From positions 1-64,000 of the forward strand of contig JANQRS010000037.1 of NCBI GenBank assembly GCA_028284445.1: 64,000 bases of DNA. The letters run 5' to 3'. This stretch comes from Calditrichia bacterium (GTDB lineage Bacteria; Calditrichota; Calditrichia; RBG-13-44-9; J075). The notes under the pieces were generated by a model. The model worked only from the letters and a program-made list of their open reading frames with translations, made no database searches and had not been told where the DNA came from. Shown in pieces: positions 23,941 to 32,919 of this stretch (position 1 is its first letter; each line of letters starts with the position of its first letter). Made by a program: the position numbers and the translations under genes.

Positions 23941-23972
23941 GATATTTCCGCATTATCCTGAAATGTCCGCAG
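23941..23972. promoter_or_regulatory. putative enhancer site C for a sigma-54 activator
   Basis: GATATTTCCGCAT (13 bases identical to site B), nine bases, then ATGTCCGCAG. Over 32 positions it agrees with site B at 24, and the two half sites have the same 19-bp spacing. It lies 88 bp upstream of the -24 element of promoter C. Confidence 0.6.
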
Positions 23973-24060
23973 CAAGCCGCCCGATCCCATTAAATCTTGT
24001 TTGAATAGAAAGCTTGGTAAGCTCAATATAAACAAGAGCTAATGATTGCGTTTCCAGCTT

Positions 24061-24076
24061 TGGCACGGTTCTGGTT
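24061..24076 (+). promoter_or_regulatory. sigma-54-like promoter C
   Basis: TGGCAC, five bases, then TGGTT. The -24 element is perfect; the -12 keeps the invariant G. Predicted start is near 24088, about 50 bases before the ATG at 24140. Confidence 0.55.
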
Positions 24077-24139
24077 TACAGTTATGGCAGGAGACACAAT
24101 ATTGTCTCATAAGAGACAAAACGCGAATCACAGGAGAAT

Positions 24140-24589
24140 ATGATGAGAAGACATAGATGGATAACAGGCCTATTGATGCTGCTGCTGGCAATGAGTGCCT
24201 GTGCGGATAAAATTGTTGATAGCACGCCGAGCATCCTGGATGAACAAATTGAAGATCCGCAGATTGACAACAATATGCGCGCTCGCTTCAATGAGATTCA
24301 AAGCCAGGTATTTGATCAGTCATGCGCCTTGAGCGGCTGTCACATACCAGGCATCGTCTCACCGGATCTGTCAACTGGGCAGGCCTACAACAATATGGTG
24401 AATAAGGCCAGTAGCCGGACCCTCGACCTCATCGAACCGGGCAGTGCCGATCAGAGCTATCTGTTCCTGAAACTGCTGGGTGGAAACGGCATTTCCGGAA
24501 GCCGCATGCCAAGGAACGCGGCGCCTTTGTCACAAGTAAAGATTGATTCGATTCGCGCCTGGATAGATGCAGGTGCCCTAAACAACTAA
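24140..24589 (+). CDS. lipoprotein with CX4CH haem-binding motif
   Basis: A 149-residue envelope lipoprotein (Cys21 after LAMSA). The segment SCALSGCH (Cys62, Cys67, His68) is a CX4CH variant of the c-type haem site. It is followed by LSTGQAYNNMV, EPGSADQSYLFLKL, RMP (Met123, a possible axial ligand) and IRAWIDAGA, the layout of a family of small monohaem proteins often annotated as cytochrome c domain proteins. Haem attachment to a CX4CH site may need a dedicated lyase; none is in the window. AGGAG precedes the start. It heads an operon with YceI and DUF5777 proteins behind a sigma-54-like promoter. Confidence 0.82.
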   Translation: MMRRHRWITGLLMLLLAMSACADKIVDSTPSILDEQIEDPQIDNNMRARFNEIQSQVFDQSCALSGCHIPGIVSPDLSTGQAYNNMVNKASSRTLDLIEPGSADQSYLFLKLLGGNGISGSRMPRNAAPLSQVKIDSIRAWIDAGALNN

Positions 24590-24655
24590 ACGGGAGATTC
24601 AATTTCTCCCGGCAATCAAAAGTTCAAATCGCAATAGATATAGAGGAAATTGGAT

Positions 24656-25228
24656 ATGAAAAAGTTACTAATGTTGTTTGTTTTAATGCTGAGTCTGTCG
24701 CTGATGGCCGGTGAATGGCATGTGAAAGGCGATGCTGCCAATAAAGTCAAGTTTATCTCTTCAACACCGCTGCTCGATTTTGAGGGCGTAACCGACCGCG
24801 TCGATGGATACGCCTATTGGGAAGGCAGCCAGTTCTTTGGTGACAATAATGAAATCTATTTTGAAGTAGATGTGAATTCGCTCGAAACCGGTATTGGGAA
24901 GCGTGATCGCGATTTGCGCAATGACGTACTGGAAAGCGACAAATGGCCCACCACCACCTTCAAAGGAACGGTTGTTGAATTGGAAGAGGTCGATAGTGGG
25001 AGAAGGTATAATGTGATTGCCCGCGGCACAATCTTTATTCACGGCCACGAAAAGCAAATCGACGTGCCGGGAACCATCACTCTCGAAAACGGCCAAATGC
25101 ATATTAAGGCGAACTTCTCGGTCTTCCTGAAGGACTACGACATCGAAGCGCCGAGCCTGGTGGCCTTTGTGAAGGTGGCTGAGGAAATCAAGCTGTCGGT
25201 GAAGATGACCCTCAATAAGGCCGGCTGA
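24656..25228 (+). CDS. YceI-family periplasmic protein
   Basis: A 191-residue secreted protein (signal peptide about 1-18) of the YceI lipocalin-like family, which bind isoprenoid lipids such as quinones. Typical segments are VKFISSTPLLDFEGVTD, LETGIGKRDRDLRNDVLESDKWPTTTF and VPGTITLENGQMHIKANFSVFLKDYDIEAPS. ATG 24656 follows GAGGAAA. A hairpin (CGGGAGA/TCTCCCG, 24591-24611) lies between it and the previous gene. In this setting it may carry quinone or another lipophilic redox molecule, but this is inferred. Confidence 0.9.
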   Translation: MKKLLMLFVLMLSLSLMAGEWHVKGDAANKVKFISSTPLLDFEGVTDRVDGYAYWEGSQFFGDNNEIYFEVDVNSLETGIGKRDRDLRNDVLESDKWPTTTFKGTVVELEEVDSGRRYNVIARGTIFIHGHEKQIDVPGTITLENGQMHIKANFSVFLKDYDIEAPSLVAFVKVAEEIKLSVKMTLNKAG

Positions 25229-25315
25229 TAACAAAAAATGAACCCCTGAATACCCTGATAATCTCCCCAATCCTGCCAGGGGGCGGGGAGATATTTAAGT
25301 GGAGACGACCGAGAG

Positions 25316-26179
25316 ATGAAAACATATATTTTGATTTTGACCATGATGGTGCCTGCACTTTTACTGGCGCAACCAAAATGGAAGAAAACCAGCAAACCAA
25401 AACAAATTGACCTGGAATTATTCCATTCAACGATGACGGCAAATTTCCCGACCACTGAATCTCTGCACAAGGGTGATTTCATGTATGAGATTTCACATCG
25501 CTTCCTTCCGTCAATCAAAGACGGATATGATGATTATTACGGACTCGATGGTCCGGCTCGCATTCGCACAGCGCTGAGCTATGGGATCACCAACCGAACG
25601 ATGGTGACATTGGGACGAAGCAACAATACAGACAATGTTGATTTGCGAATCAAACAGAAGCTGCTGCAATTCCGCAGTAAGACGATGCCGATGGTGGTGT
25701 CGGCGCGTGCCGGCATTGCCTGGAACACTGAGGTGCCAAACGGCCTGGATATCAGCAAGACAGATCCTGATAATTTTCAATACTATGGACAGCTGATCCT
25801 TAATACCATGTTTGGCAAGAAATTCGGCATTGGTCTGGTCCCCTCATATCTCTACAACAGCTTTATATATGCCCTTGAAAAACAGTATACGTTTACGCTG
25901 GGCAATTACTATCAATACTATTTTAATCGCACCTGGAGCATCTGGCTGGAATACAATCCGATTATTACCGGTTATCGTGGTGTCATTCGTCTTGATGAAA
26001 CCGGACGTTCGCATAATTCCCTCACGATTGGTGTTGATATCGAAACCGGTGGGCATTTCTTTCATCTCTTCGTCACCAACAATGCCCGCCTTAATCCGTC
26101 TCAATACCTGGTTGGCGCAGACCGTTCCGCAAGCGACGATATGTGGCGTCTCGGATTCGGTATGACCCGACATTTATAA
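25316..26179 (+). CDS. DUF5777-type outer-membrane beta-barrel protein
   Basis: A 287-residue protein with signal peptide (about 1-19) and alternating, aromatic-rich strands (YQYYFNRTWSIWLEYNPIITGYRG), ending in a barrel-like MTRHL. It matches the DUF5777 family, usually found with YceI and small haem lipoproteins in FCB bacteria. A hairpin (ATCTCCCC/GGGGAGAT, 25261-25292) precedes it. Its role is unknown. A pore or outer-membrane anchor for the haem and YceI proteins would fit. Confidence 0.8.
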   Translation: MKTYILILTMMVPALLLAQPKWKKTSKPKQIDLELFHSTMTANFPTTESLHKGDFMYEISHRFLPSIKDGYDDYYGLDGPARIRTALSYGITNRTMVTLGRSNNTDNVDLRIKQKLLQFRSKTMPMVVSARAGIAWNTEVPNGLDISKTDPDNFQYYGQLILNTMFGKKFGIGLVPSYLYNSFIYALEKQYTFTLGNYYQYYFNRTWSIWLEYNPIITGYRGVIRLDETGRSHNSLTIGVDIETGGHFFHLFVTNNARLNPSQYLVGADRSASDDMWRLGFGMTRHL

Positions 26180-26209
26180 TAGATGAATCATTCTGCATAA
26201 CTCCTCCCC

Positions 26210-26246
26210 GGGCGCAGAGGCTTCGGCTTCTGCGCCCTCTTCTTTT
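26210..26246 (+). terminator. rho-independent terminator of the CX4CH/YceI/DUF5777 operon
   Basis: GGGCGCAGA pairs with TCTGCGCCC around a small stem capped by TTCG, followed by a T-rich tail (TCTTCTTTT). It closes the three-gene operon. Confidence 0.88.
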
Positions 26247-26324
26247 CGATCCGCCCTGATTGCCCATTTGTTTTTTTAATCGCTTACCGTATACTTTGGC
26301 GACTTGTTTGAAAGGTATATCAGA

Positions 26325-27227
26325 ATGCGATTAGGAATAGATTTTGGCGGGACAAATCTGAAAACCGGTCTCTATAATGAAGATGGCAGTCTTGTAGATT
26401 TTCAGCAAACGGCACTGGCGCAATTCCTCGATAGTCGTGACATGTTGGGGGAACTGGTGGACTATGCTCGCGAGCGTTGCCGGGGCCATACTATTACACA
26501 TGCCGGCATCGCGATTAAGGGACTGGTCAATACTCATACGGGCGTCCTGGAAGATGATATTGGTGAAGGTGCTGCGCTCGCCGGGAAGAATCTTCGGAAA
26601 GCATTCGGGGAAGGATTGGGTGTGCCATTTGCTGTTGATAATGATGCACGTGGTTACGCGCTCGGCGAATACAAATTTGGTGCGGGACGCGGCACAAAAG
26701 TTATGGCCTGCCTGACGCTCGGCACCGGCGTTGGCGGCGCTTTGATCTATCATGGCAAACCATTTGAAGGAGCAAATATCCTCGGCGGCATCGTTGGCGG
26801 CCACCTGACAATTGATCGAAACGGCATTGAATGTCCCTGCGGAAATCGCGGCTGTCTCGAGCAGTATTGCTCTGCCACAGCATTTACCAAACGAGTGCGC
26901 GATGCGCATCCTGAACTGAAAGATGTCGTGGCACCGCTACCTGCTTTTTTTAATGACTTGAGCCAGCCGGGGCGACAGGAAACGCTCGATGCCTTTTTGG
27001 ATGATCTCGCCGCTGGCGTCGTTAATGCGGTTAATGCCTACGGGCCCGACATGGTTGTGATTGGTGGTGGCGTTATGGCCAGCAGCGACAAAATATTACC
27101 TGGATTGACGGAGCGCGTTCATCGCCGGGCCTGGACATTTCCCCGGGGGAACGTCCGGATTGCCGCTGCTGAATTGGGCAGTCAGTCGGCAACCCTCGGC
27201 GCAGCATTCCACCCTGATCATGATTAG
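26325..27227 (+). CDS. ROK-family sugar kinase
   Basis: A 300-residue ROK protein, probably a cytoplasmic sugar kinase. The ATP-binding motif DFGGTNLKTG is at the N-terminus, the catalytic Asp in VDNDARGYALGEY, and the zinc motif CPCGNRGCLEQYC at about 168-182. No DNA-binding domain is present, so it is an enzyme and not a repressor. ATG 26325 follows GAAAGG. Glucose, N-acetylglucosamine or N-acetylmannosamine are possible substrates. It is followed 11 bases later by a nucleotidyltransferase and then an SSF symporter, which suggests a sugar uptake and activation unit. Confidence 0.9.
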   Translation: MRLGIDFGGTNLKTGLYNEDGSLVDFQQTALAQFLDSRDMLGELVDYARERCRGHTITHAGIAIKGLVNTHTGVLEDDIGEGAALAGKNLRKAFGEGLGVPFAVDNDARGYALGEYKFGAGRGTKVMACLTLGTGVGGALIYHGKPFEGANILGGIVGGHLTIDRNGIECPCGNRGCLEQYCSATAFTKRVRDAHPELKDVVAPLPAFFNDLSQPGRQETLDAFLDDLAAGVVNAVNAYGPDMVVIGGGVMASSDKILPGLTERVHRRAWTFPRGNVRIAAAELGSQSATLGAAFHPDHD

Positions 27228-27238
27228 AGCTTAACCAT

Positions 27239-28105
27239 ATGAAGCATGATACACTCGTTATTCTTGCCGGCGGCGTATCCAGTCGAATGAAGCGCTCGCA
27301 GGCGGAAGGCCTTGATCAGGAAACCGCCTTGCAGGCCAATGCAATCAGCAAGGGGTTGATTGCATTGGGTGATGACGGCAGACCATTGATCGACTTCCTG
27401 CTCTTAAATGCAGAACAAGCCGGATATCGCAAGGTGATCTTCGTGACAGGAAAGGATAACGCCGCTTTTCGTCAGCGCTATGGCTTGAGTGATGCTGACA
27501 ATGTCTGGCGGAAAATACGGATTTCTTATGCCATTCAGCATATTCCGCCAGGGCGCGAAAAACCGTTGGGAACTGCAGACGCTGTTTTCCAGGCCTTGCA
27601 GCAATACCCGCCGCTTCGTACAGCAGCGTTCGCTGTTGGTAATTGCGATAATCTCTATTCTCAAGCAGCATTTCAGCTCTTACAGGAAACGGATCATCCA
27701 AATGCGATGATCAACTATGATCGAGACGGCCTTGAATTCTCCGCTGAGAAAATAGCCCGCTTTGCAGTAACTGTTGTGGATGATGGGAATTGCGTGGTCA
27801 ATTTTGTTGAGAAACCGCCGGTGGATGATCTTGCGCGCTATCGCGATAGCGATGGAGTTTTGCGGGTTAGCATGAATATCTTTAAATTCTCCGGCGATAT
27901 GTTTTACAAATATCTTGAAGAATGTCCACTTAGCCCTGCCCGTCAGGAGAAAGAACTGGCAACCGCGATCATGAACATGATCTGCGATCATCCCGGTTCC
28001 CTGTTAGGCATTCCACATCGTGAACATGTGCCGGATCTGACGGAGAAAAGCGACATTGAAAAGATGCGACGGCATATAAAGGACAGAATGACAAATGTCA
28101 AATGA
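27239..28105 (+). CDS. sugar-phosphate nucleotidyltransferase-like protein
   Basis: A 288-residue Rossmann-like nucleotidyltransferase. It opens with LVILAGGVSSRMKR, a variant of the GGxGxR nucleotide-binding loop, and has GNCDNLYS as the metal-binding region and NFVEKPP as the sugar-binding loop, common in NTP_transferase proteins. The final codons run into a short tandem stretch (ATGACAAATGTCAA repeated once), so its last residues may be repeat-derived. The exact substrate is unknown. It probably works with the adjacent ROK kinase. Confidence 0.82.
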   Translation: MKHDTLVILAGGVSSRMKRSQAEGLDQETALQANAISKGLIALGDDGRPLIDFLLLNAEQAGYRKVIFVTGKDNAAFRQRYGLSDADNVWRKIRISYAIQHIPPGREKPLGTADAVFQALQQYPPLRTAAFAVGNCDNLYSQAAFQLLQETDHPNAMINYDRDGLEFSAEKIARFAVTVVDDGNCVVNFVEKPPVDDLARYRDSDGVLRVSMNIFKFSGDMFYKYLEECPLSPARQEKELATAIMNMICDHPGSLLGIPHREHVPDLTEKSDIEKMRRHIKDRMTNVK

Positions 28106-28257
28106 CAAATGGCAAATTTCAGCATTTGTCACTAGAGATTCTCTGTTCCCGTGGTTGCGACGCTTTAGCGCTACTCGATATTCTTTGGTTTAAGGAAAAT
28201 CTATTAACTCTAGTTCACTTTATTAACTTTAGGTCACTTTACGATTCGGGAGCCCCC

Positions 28258-30036
28258 ATGGTACTATCAGGCATTGATTGGTTTGTTATCATTGCATTTT
28301 TCGCGCTCACACTTGCTATCGGATTATGGGTTGCCAAGCGTGCAGGTTCAAGCTCGTCGGAATTTTTTCTTTCCGGCAGAAATATGCCCTGGTGGCTGCT
28401 AGGTGTATCGATGGTTGCAACCACGTTTTCGGCAGATACCCCGAATTTGGTGACCGATATTGTTCGCCAAAACGGCGTGGCAGGAAACTGGGTATGGTGG
28501 GCTTTCCTCTTAACCGGAATGCTGACGGTTTTCGTTTACGCCAAACTTTGGCGGCGCTCCGGTGCATTGACAGATCTTGAGTTTTATGAAATGCGCTATA
28601 GCGGCAAAGAAGCTGCCTTCCTACGTGGGTTCCGTGCTGTTTATCTCGGTTTCTTTTTTAACGTGATGATTATGGCCACTGTCTGCCTGGCAATGATCAA
28701 AATTGCCAGCGTCATGCTTGGCTGGTCTGCCATGCAGACCATGCTCATCGGTTCGGTTGTAACCGTTATCTATAGTGCGCTTGGCGGTCTGCGCGGTGTC
28801 ATCATTACCGACTTCTTTCAATTTATTATTGCGATGATTGGCGCCATTGGCGCGGCATATGTGGCCTTGAACTTGCCGCAAGTGGGCGGCCTTGATTCAC
28901 TTTTGGCGCATCCCAATCTGAGCGGGAAACTAAATCTGTTGCCTGATTTTTCCAATAACGAAGCCGTGTTTACCTTGCTGATTTTGCCGCTGGCAATCCA
29001 ATGGTGGAGCGTGTGGTATCCGGGGGCGGAGCCCGGCGGCGGAGGCTATGTGGCGCAGCGAATGCTGGCCGCTAAATCGGAATCACATTCGATGGCGGCG
29101 ACGCTCTTTTTCAATGGCGCACATTATGCTCTTCGTCCCTGGCCGTGGATACTGGTTGCTCTGGCCTCGCTGGTGGTCTTCCCGGACCTCGAATCGTTGC
29201 GTGCGGCCTTCCCGCAAATTGATCCCGCGATCGTCAAACACGACCTTGCTTATCCGGCGATGCTAACGTTCTTGCCGGCCGGCTTGTTAGGCATTGTGAT
29301 TGCCTCTTTGATTGCTGCATTTATGTCTACCATTTCCACTCACTTGAACTGGGGCGCATCTTACCTGGTTCATGATTTCTGGGCGCGGTTCATCAATCCG
29401 GACGTAGGGGAGAAGCAACGTGTGCAAATCGGTCGTTTATTTACCGTGTTGCTAATGATGGCCGCTGCGGTGGTTGCATTGCTCTTAAGCAATGCTCTTG
29501 GCGCCTTCAACATCCTGCTGCAAATTGGTGCGGGTACCGGCCTGCTTTTTATTCTACGCTGGTTTTGGTGGCGAATCAATGCCTACAGCGAACTTACAGC
29601 GATGGTCGTTTCTTTTGCTGTTGCCCTCTATTTTGCTTTTGTCAGCCCGGATGTGGCCAGCCATATTCAGTTGATCAGCGGTGTGGCCATTACCACAATT
29701 GCCTGGGTAGCGGTCACATTCCTGACCCGTCCAACCGATAGCGAAACGCTTCGTTCGTTTTATAAGCTGGTGAAGCCCGGAGGTCCGGGCTGGCGCAGCG
29801 TCCTCGACGATGCCGCGAATGACGGCGTCAAATTGGATGATGGTCAACAGGCATGGGATGTGCCAATTGGCCTACTGGCAATGCTCTTTGGGTGTTTGGC
29901 TGTTTATAGCGCCCTATTTGCAACCGGATATTTCCTCTATGGGCAAACCGGCTCGGCGGTCTTTCTTGCCGCTCTCGCCATCGGTGCTGCGGCAACCGTG
30001 AAAAACCTTTGGGGACGGATGCAGGTGACGAGCTGA
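28258..30036 (+). CDS. sodium:solute symporter (SSF family)
   Basis: A 592-residue membrane transporter with about 13-14 helices. Family marks include ADTPNLVTDIVRQNG, SEFFLSGRNMPWWLLG and AFMSTISTHLNWGASYLVHDF. The open frame extends 52 codons upstream into repeat-rich DNA, but a clean start at ATG 28258 follows GGGAG and begins just before the first helix. Sodium-coupled uptake of a sugar fits the kinase and nucleotidyltransferase upstream; substrate is inferred only. Confidence 0.92.
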   Translation: MVLSGIDWFVIIAFFALTLAIGLWVAKRAGSSSSEFFLSGRNMPWWLLGVSMVATTFSADTPNLVTDIVRQNGVAGNWVWWAFLLTGMLTVFVYAKLWRRSGALTDLEFYEMRYSGKEAAFLRGFRAVYLGFFFNVMIMATVCLAMIKIASVMLGWSAMQTMLIGSVVTVIYSALGGLRGVIITDFFQFIIAMIGAIGAAYVALNLPQVGGLDSLLAHPNLSGKLNLLPDFSNNEAVFTLLILPLAIQWWSVWYPGAEPGGGGYVAQRMLAAKSESHSMAATLFFNGAHYALRPWPWILVALASLVVFPDLESLRAAFPQIDPAIVKHDLAYPAMLTFLPAGLLGIVIASLIAAFMSTISTHLNWGASYLVHDFWARFINPDVGEKQRVQIGRLFTVLLMMAAAVVALLLSNALGAFNILLQIGAGTGLLFILRWFWWRINAYSELTAMVVSFAVALYFAFVSPDVASHIQLISGVAITTIAWVAVTFLTRPTDSETLRSFYKLVKPGGPGWRSVLDDAANDGVKLDDGQQAWDVPIGLLAMLFGCLAVYSALFATGYFLYGQTGSAVFLAALAIGAAATVKNLWGRMQVTS

Positions 30037-30038
30037 TG

Positions 30039-30087
30039 AATGACCAACAAAATGACAAATGTCTAATAACAAATGTCATTGGTCATT
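30039..30087. terminator. possible hairpin after the SSF gene
   Basis: AATGACCAA (30039-30047) pairs with TTGGTCATT (30079-30087), with an inner TGACA/TGTCA pairing. There is no T run after it, so termination is uncertain. The core TGACAAATGTC also occurs just after the nucleotidyltransferase gene (about 28088), on the other side of the symporter. Confidence 0.4.
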
Positions 30088-30093
30088 TCCCAT

Positions 30094-30180
30094 CTCCCCC
30101 GGGTAGAAAAACAAACCCGGGGCTGTCCTAAATCATCCCGCAAGCGGGATTCTCAGGGTGAAACGAAAATATTTGTCATT
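30094..30180. repeat. two-hairpin dispersed element, copy 1
   Basis: An approximately 87-bp element with a second copy at 52389-52475. Hairpin one is CCCCGGGT-AGAAAAACAA-ACCCGGGG (30097-30122). Hairpin two is ATCCCG-CAAG-CGGGAT (30135-30150). About 25 bases of conserved A-rich sequence follow. In copy 2 one G-C pair of hairpin one is replaced by A-T while both loops are unchanged, so the structure seems to be kept. It lies between the SSF gene and the 848-aa protein gene. Confidence 0.8.
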
Positions 30181-30314
30181 TGTCATTCGACATTTATCAT
30201 TGCATTCAATGCTTCAATGCTCTTCCCATTCACCTTTCCTCTCTTTGTGACATAAACAGATATCCATAACCAAAGACTATCTGTTAAACCCAAACTGTGT
30301 AGGGGATTGATCAC

Positions 30315-32861
30315 ATGAGAGAGAGACTATCAGGACGATACCAAACCTTGCTGCTCTTGCTGCTTTTTGCACTCAGCGCTTTTGCTCAGGAAGAGAACAA
30401 GACCGAACTCACCTTGCCCTGGAGTGAATTCAAAAAAATTATCAACATTGATGATGACCAAATCGCCATGTCGATGGCGTCTTACCACAAGCTGCTGAAG
30501 CAAAGCGGGCAGCTACCGGCAAATACCGCTGTTGGTAGTGGCGGCAATGTGGTTCTCACCCGCTCCGAGTTTCAGAAACTCGTCAATCAAATGAAGCAAC
30601 CGGGTACAGCAACAGGTTCAGCACCATTCAAATACCTGGTAACCAAAGCGGTCTATAGCGGTAGTATGCAATCAAGCAATACCCGCTTTACCGGCACGTT
30701 CAATGTGCACGTGCTGGAAAAAAACGGCTACCTCAAAGTGCCGCTGTTGGCACAGCATATCGCCTTGGAGGATATTCGCCTGAATGGCAAGCCGGCATTG
30801 GTTGTCAGTGAAGGCGGGTATCATCAGGTGGTCATCGAGGGTGCCGGTGAGCATCAGGTGACAGTGCGCTTTTCAGTAAAGTCTGCTATTGAACGCGGAC
30901 CGCATAAGCTTGATCTGAATGTACAGCGAACACCAATTACCTTACTGACCCTCGATATTCCGTTGACTGACATTGATGTCGAAATTCCGCAGTCACAGCA
31001 GCTAAGCACTGCAAAGGTCAGCAACAAAACACAGGTATCAGCGGTGATCGCGCCGGGAAATCACATCAGCGTGCGCTGGCGCAAAAAAGTGGAAGCGGCA
31101 GAAAAAGTGCCGGCGAAGCTTTATGCTGATATCTACAACCTCATTTCTATTGAAGATGATGTGCTTCAGGTTCGGTCTGCGGTGAATTACAAGATTTTGC
31201 ATAGTGAAGTCGATGCCGTGAGAATTGCCTTGCCCGCCGGTATAAACATCCTTTCTGTGACAGGTGAAGCGGTCGGGGAGTGGCATGAGGCAGACATTGA
31301 TGGACAGCGTATTCTGGTGGTGCCATTTACCTATAGCAAGATGGGCAATGTAAGGCTGGAAATCAAAACCGAAACCGCCCTGAGTGAAAACGGTTTGTCC
31401 AATGCTTTTCTTGGTATACGCGCCGTAGATATTGTACGGGAAACGGGGTTCATCGGCATTGAATTGAATACCAGCGCCGAGGTGTTGGTTGCCGAAAGTG
31501 ACGGTTTGGAAGCGGTGCCTCCGCAGAAGTTGCCATCCGGTTTGATCAACATGTCCGCCAAACCACTGATGATGGGTTTCAAATACCTCAAACACCCTTA
31601 CAATCTGCTGCTTGATATCAAAAAGCATGAAAAGATTGCTGTACCAATAGCAACTGTTCACTCTGCCAATGCCGTTACGCTATTTACGGAAGATGGCAAA
31701 ATTGTTCATCGTTTGTCATATCAAATCCGTAACAGCGCCAAACAGTTTTTGCAGGTACAATTGCCGGAGGGAGCGGATGTTTGGAGCGTCTTTGTTGACA
31801 ACAAGCCTGTTGAATCATCTATCAATGGAAATGAGCAATTGCTGGTGCCGCTGATTCGTTCGCGTTCCAGCAACAATCAGCTGGCGACGTTTCCTGTCGA
31901 GGTGATTTATGCTGAGGCGGAAACCGGTTTTAGTTGGCTGGGAAGACGCAATGCAGAACTACCGACAATTGATCTGCTGGTGAGTCAGATGCTCTGGTCT
32001 GTCTACTTGCCAAATGATTATTCCTATATGTATTTCAATAGCACATTAGAAAAAGAAGAAATTATTCGCGGTATCAATCTTTTTGGCGCGGAACAGCGTC
32101 GCTATGATGCAAAAGAAATGAAGAAAATTACCGGAGGCGATAATTCGTTGCTTGGATATTTTTCTGATGTGGCTGAAAGTCCACAAGTGGCCAGCCGTCA
32201 AGCTGAAGCAGAACAAGCCCTGGAAAAAGCCTATAAAGGTAGCGGCCATCGCAGCCAGTTCCGCAATCTGGAAATGGATGATGCACGAATGAATGCCCAA
32301 ATTGCTAATGAGCTGCAGTTTAGCGGGGCATTGGATCAACTCGCGGCAAACGAGCCACAGGCGACAAAACCACAGAACGGCGGCCATTTGCCGGTAATGA
32401 TCCGCGTGCCGACCAGCGGCCAGGTCTATCGCTTTGCACGTACAATCATTCGCAGCGATGATGCATTGTCAATGGAAGTGCACTACGCGCAATTTGGTCT
32501 TCTGGAAGTGCTTCGTTGGATCGCCTATGTGCTGCTGGCGCTCCTTGTTTGGCGCAATCGCAATCGTCTGAAGTTACTGTGGCGCAAGGTAACTGACTTT
32601 GCTTCTATTTTGGTGAGTTGGTGGAAGGCAAATGGCGAAACTATATTCCGCATGAGTAAATCACCCATGACGATCGTCGTGGTTCTTGGACTGTTGCTGA
32701 TCAGCTGGCCGTATTCGGAATTCCTGACACTGGCGCTGCTTTTTGCTCTGTGGGTGCTTGTTCTGCAGCGGATTATTGAAAGCCGTCGGGCCAAGCGGGA
32801 AAAGATGCCCAATACACCACCGGCTGCAGCCGCTGAAGGTGATATCGTAATCGAGGAATAA
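30315..32861 (+). CDS. large exported membrane protein, unknown
   Basis: I do not recognise this 848-residue protein. It has a signal peptide (about 1-24, ending AFAQ), a long periplasmic part dominated by beta-rich segments (FTGTFNVHVLEKNGYLKVPLL, then repeated strand-loop units), and two hydrophobic regions at the C-terminus (about 730-748 and 785-815) that anchor it in the inner membrane, followed by a charged tail (RRAKREKMPNTPP). AGGGG precedes the ATG. It is flanked by dispersed hairpin elements on both sides. A scaffold or sensor role in the envelope is possible, without direct support. Confidence 0.8.
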   Translation: MRERLSGRYQTLLLLLLFALSAFAQEENKTELTLPWSEFKKIINIDDDQIAMSMASYHKLLKQSGQLPANTAVGSGGNVVLTRSEFQKLVNQMKQPGTATGSAPFKYLVTKAVYSGSMQSSNTRFTGTFNVHVLEKNGYLKVPLLAQHIALEDIRLNGKPALVVSEGGYHQVVIEGAGEHQVTVRFSVKSAIERGPHKLDLNVQRTPITLLTLDIPLTDIDVEIPQSQQLSTAKVSNKTQVSAVIAPGNHISVRWRKKVEAAEKVPAKLYADIYNLISIEDDVLQVRSAVNYKILHSEVDAVRIALPAGINILSVTGEAVGEWHEADIDGQRILVVPFTYSKMGNVRLEIKTETALSENGLSNAFLGIRAVDIVRETGFIGIELNTSAEVLVAESDGLEAVPPQKLPSGLINMSAKPLMMGFKYLKHPYNLLLDIKKHEKIAVPIATVHSANAVTLFTEDGKIVHRLSYQIRNSAKQFLQVQLPEGADVWSVFVDNKPVESSINGNEQLLVPLIRSRSSNNQLATFPVEVIYAEAETGFSWLGRRNAELPTIDLLVSQMLWSVYLPNDYSYMYFNSTLEKEEIIRGINLFGAEQRRYDAKEMKKITGGDNSLLGYFSDVAESPQVASRQAEAEQALEKAYKGSGHRSQFRNLEMDDARMNAQIANELQFSGALDQLAANEPQATKPQNGGHLPVMIRVPTSGQVYRFARTIIRSDDALSMEVHYAQFGLLEVLRWIAYVLLALLVWRNRNRLKLLWRKVTDFASILVSWWKANGETIFRMSKSPMTIVVVLGLLLISWPYSEFLTLALLFALWVLVLQRIIESRRAKREKMPNTPPAAAAEGDIVIEE

Positions 32862-32869
32862 GATGTTTT

Positions 32870-32914
32870 ACATCCCCCCTTTATCCTCCTTCGAAGGGGG
32901 ATAAAGGGGGATGT
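32870..32914. repeat. GC-rich hairpin, family H copy 1
   Basis: Inverted repeat with arms starting ACATCCCCCCTTTATCC and a CCTTCGAAGG centre. It lies between two convergent genes and probably acts as a bidirectional terminator. It is one of five related long hairpins in the window. Confidence 0.75.
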
Positions 32915-32919
32915 CTCTA

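Larger units (their letters stand above)
23838..24139. other. control region before the CX4CH/YceI/DUF5777 operon
   Basis: About 300 bp without a gene. It holds a strong terminator (23896-23921), enhancer-like site C (23941-23972), sigma-54-like promoter C (24061-24076) and a leader of about 50 bases. Confidence 0.7.
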
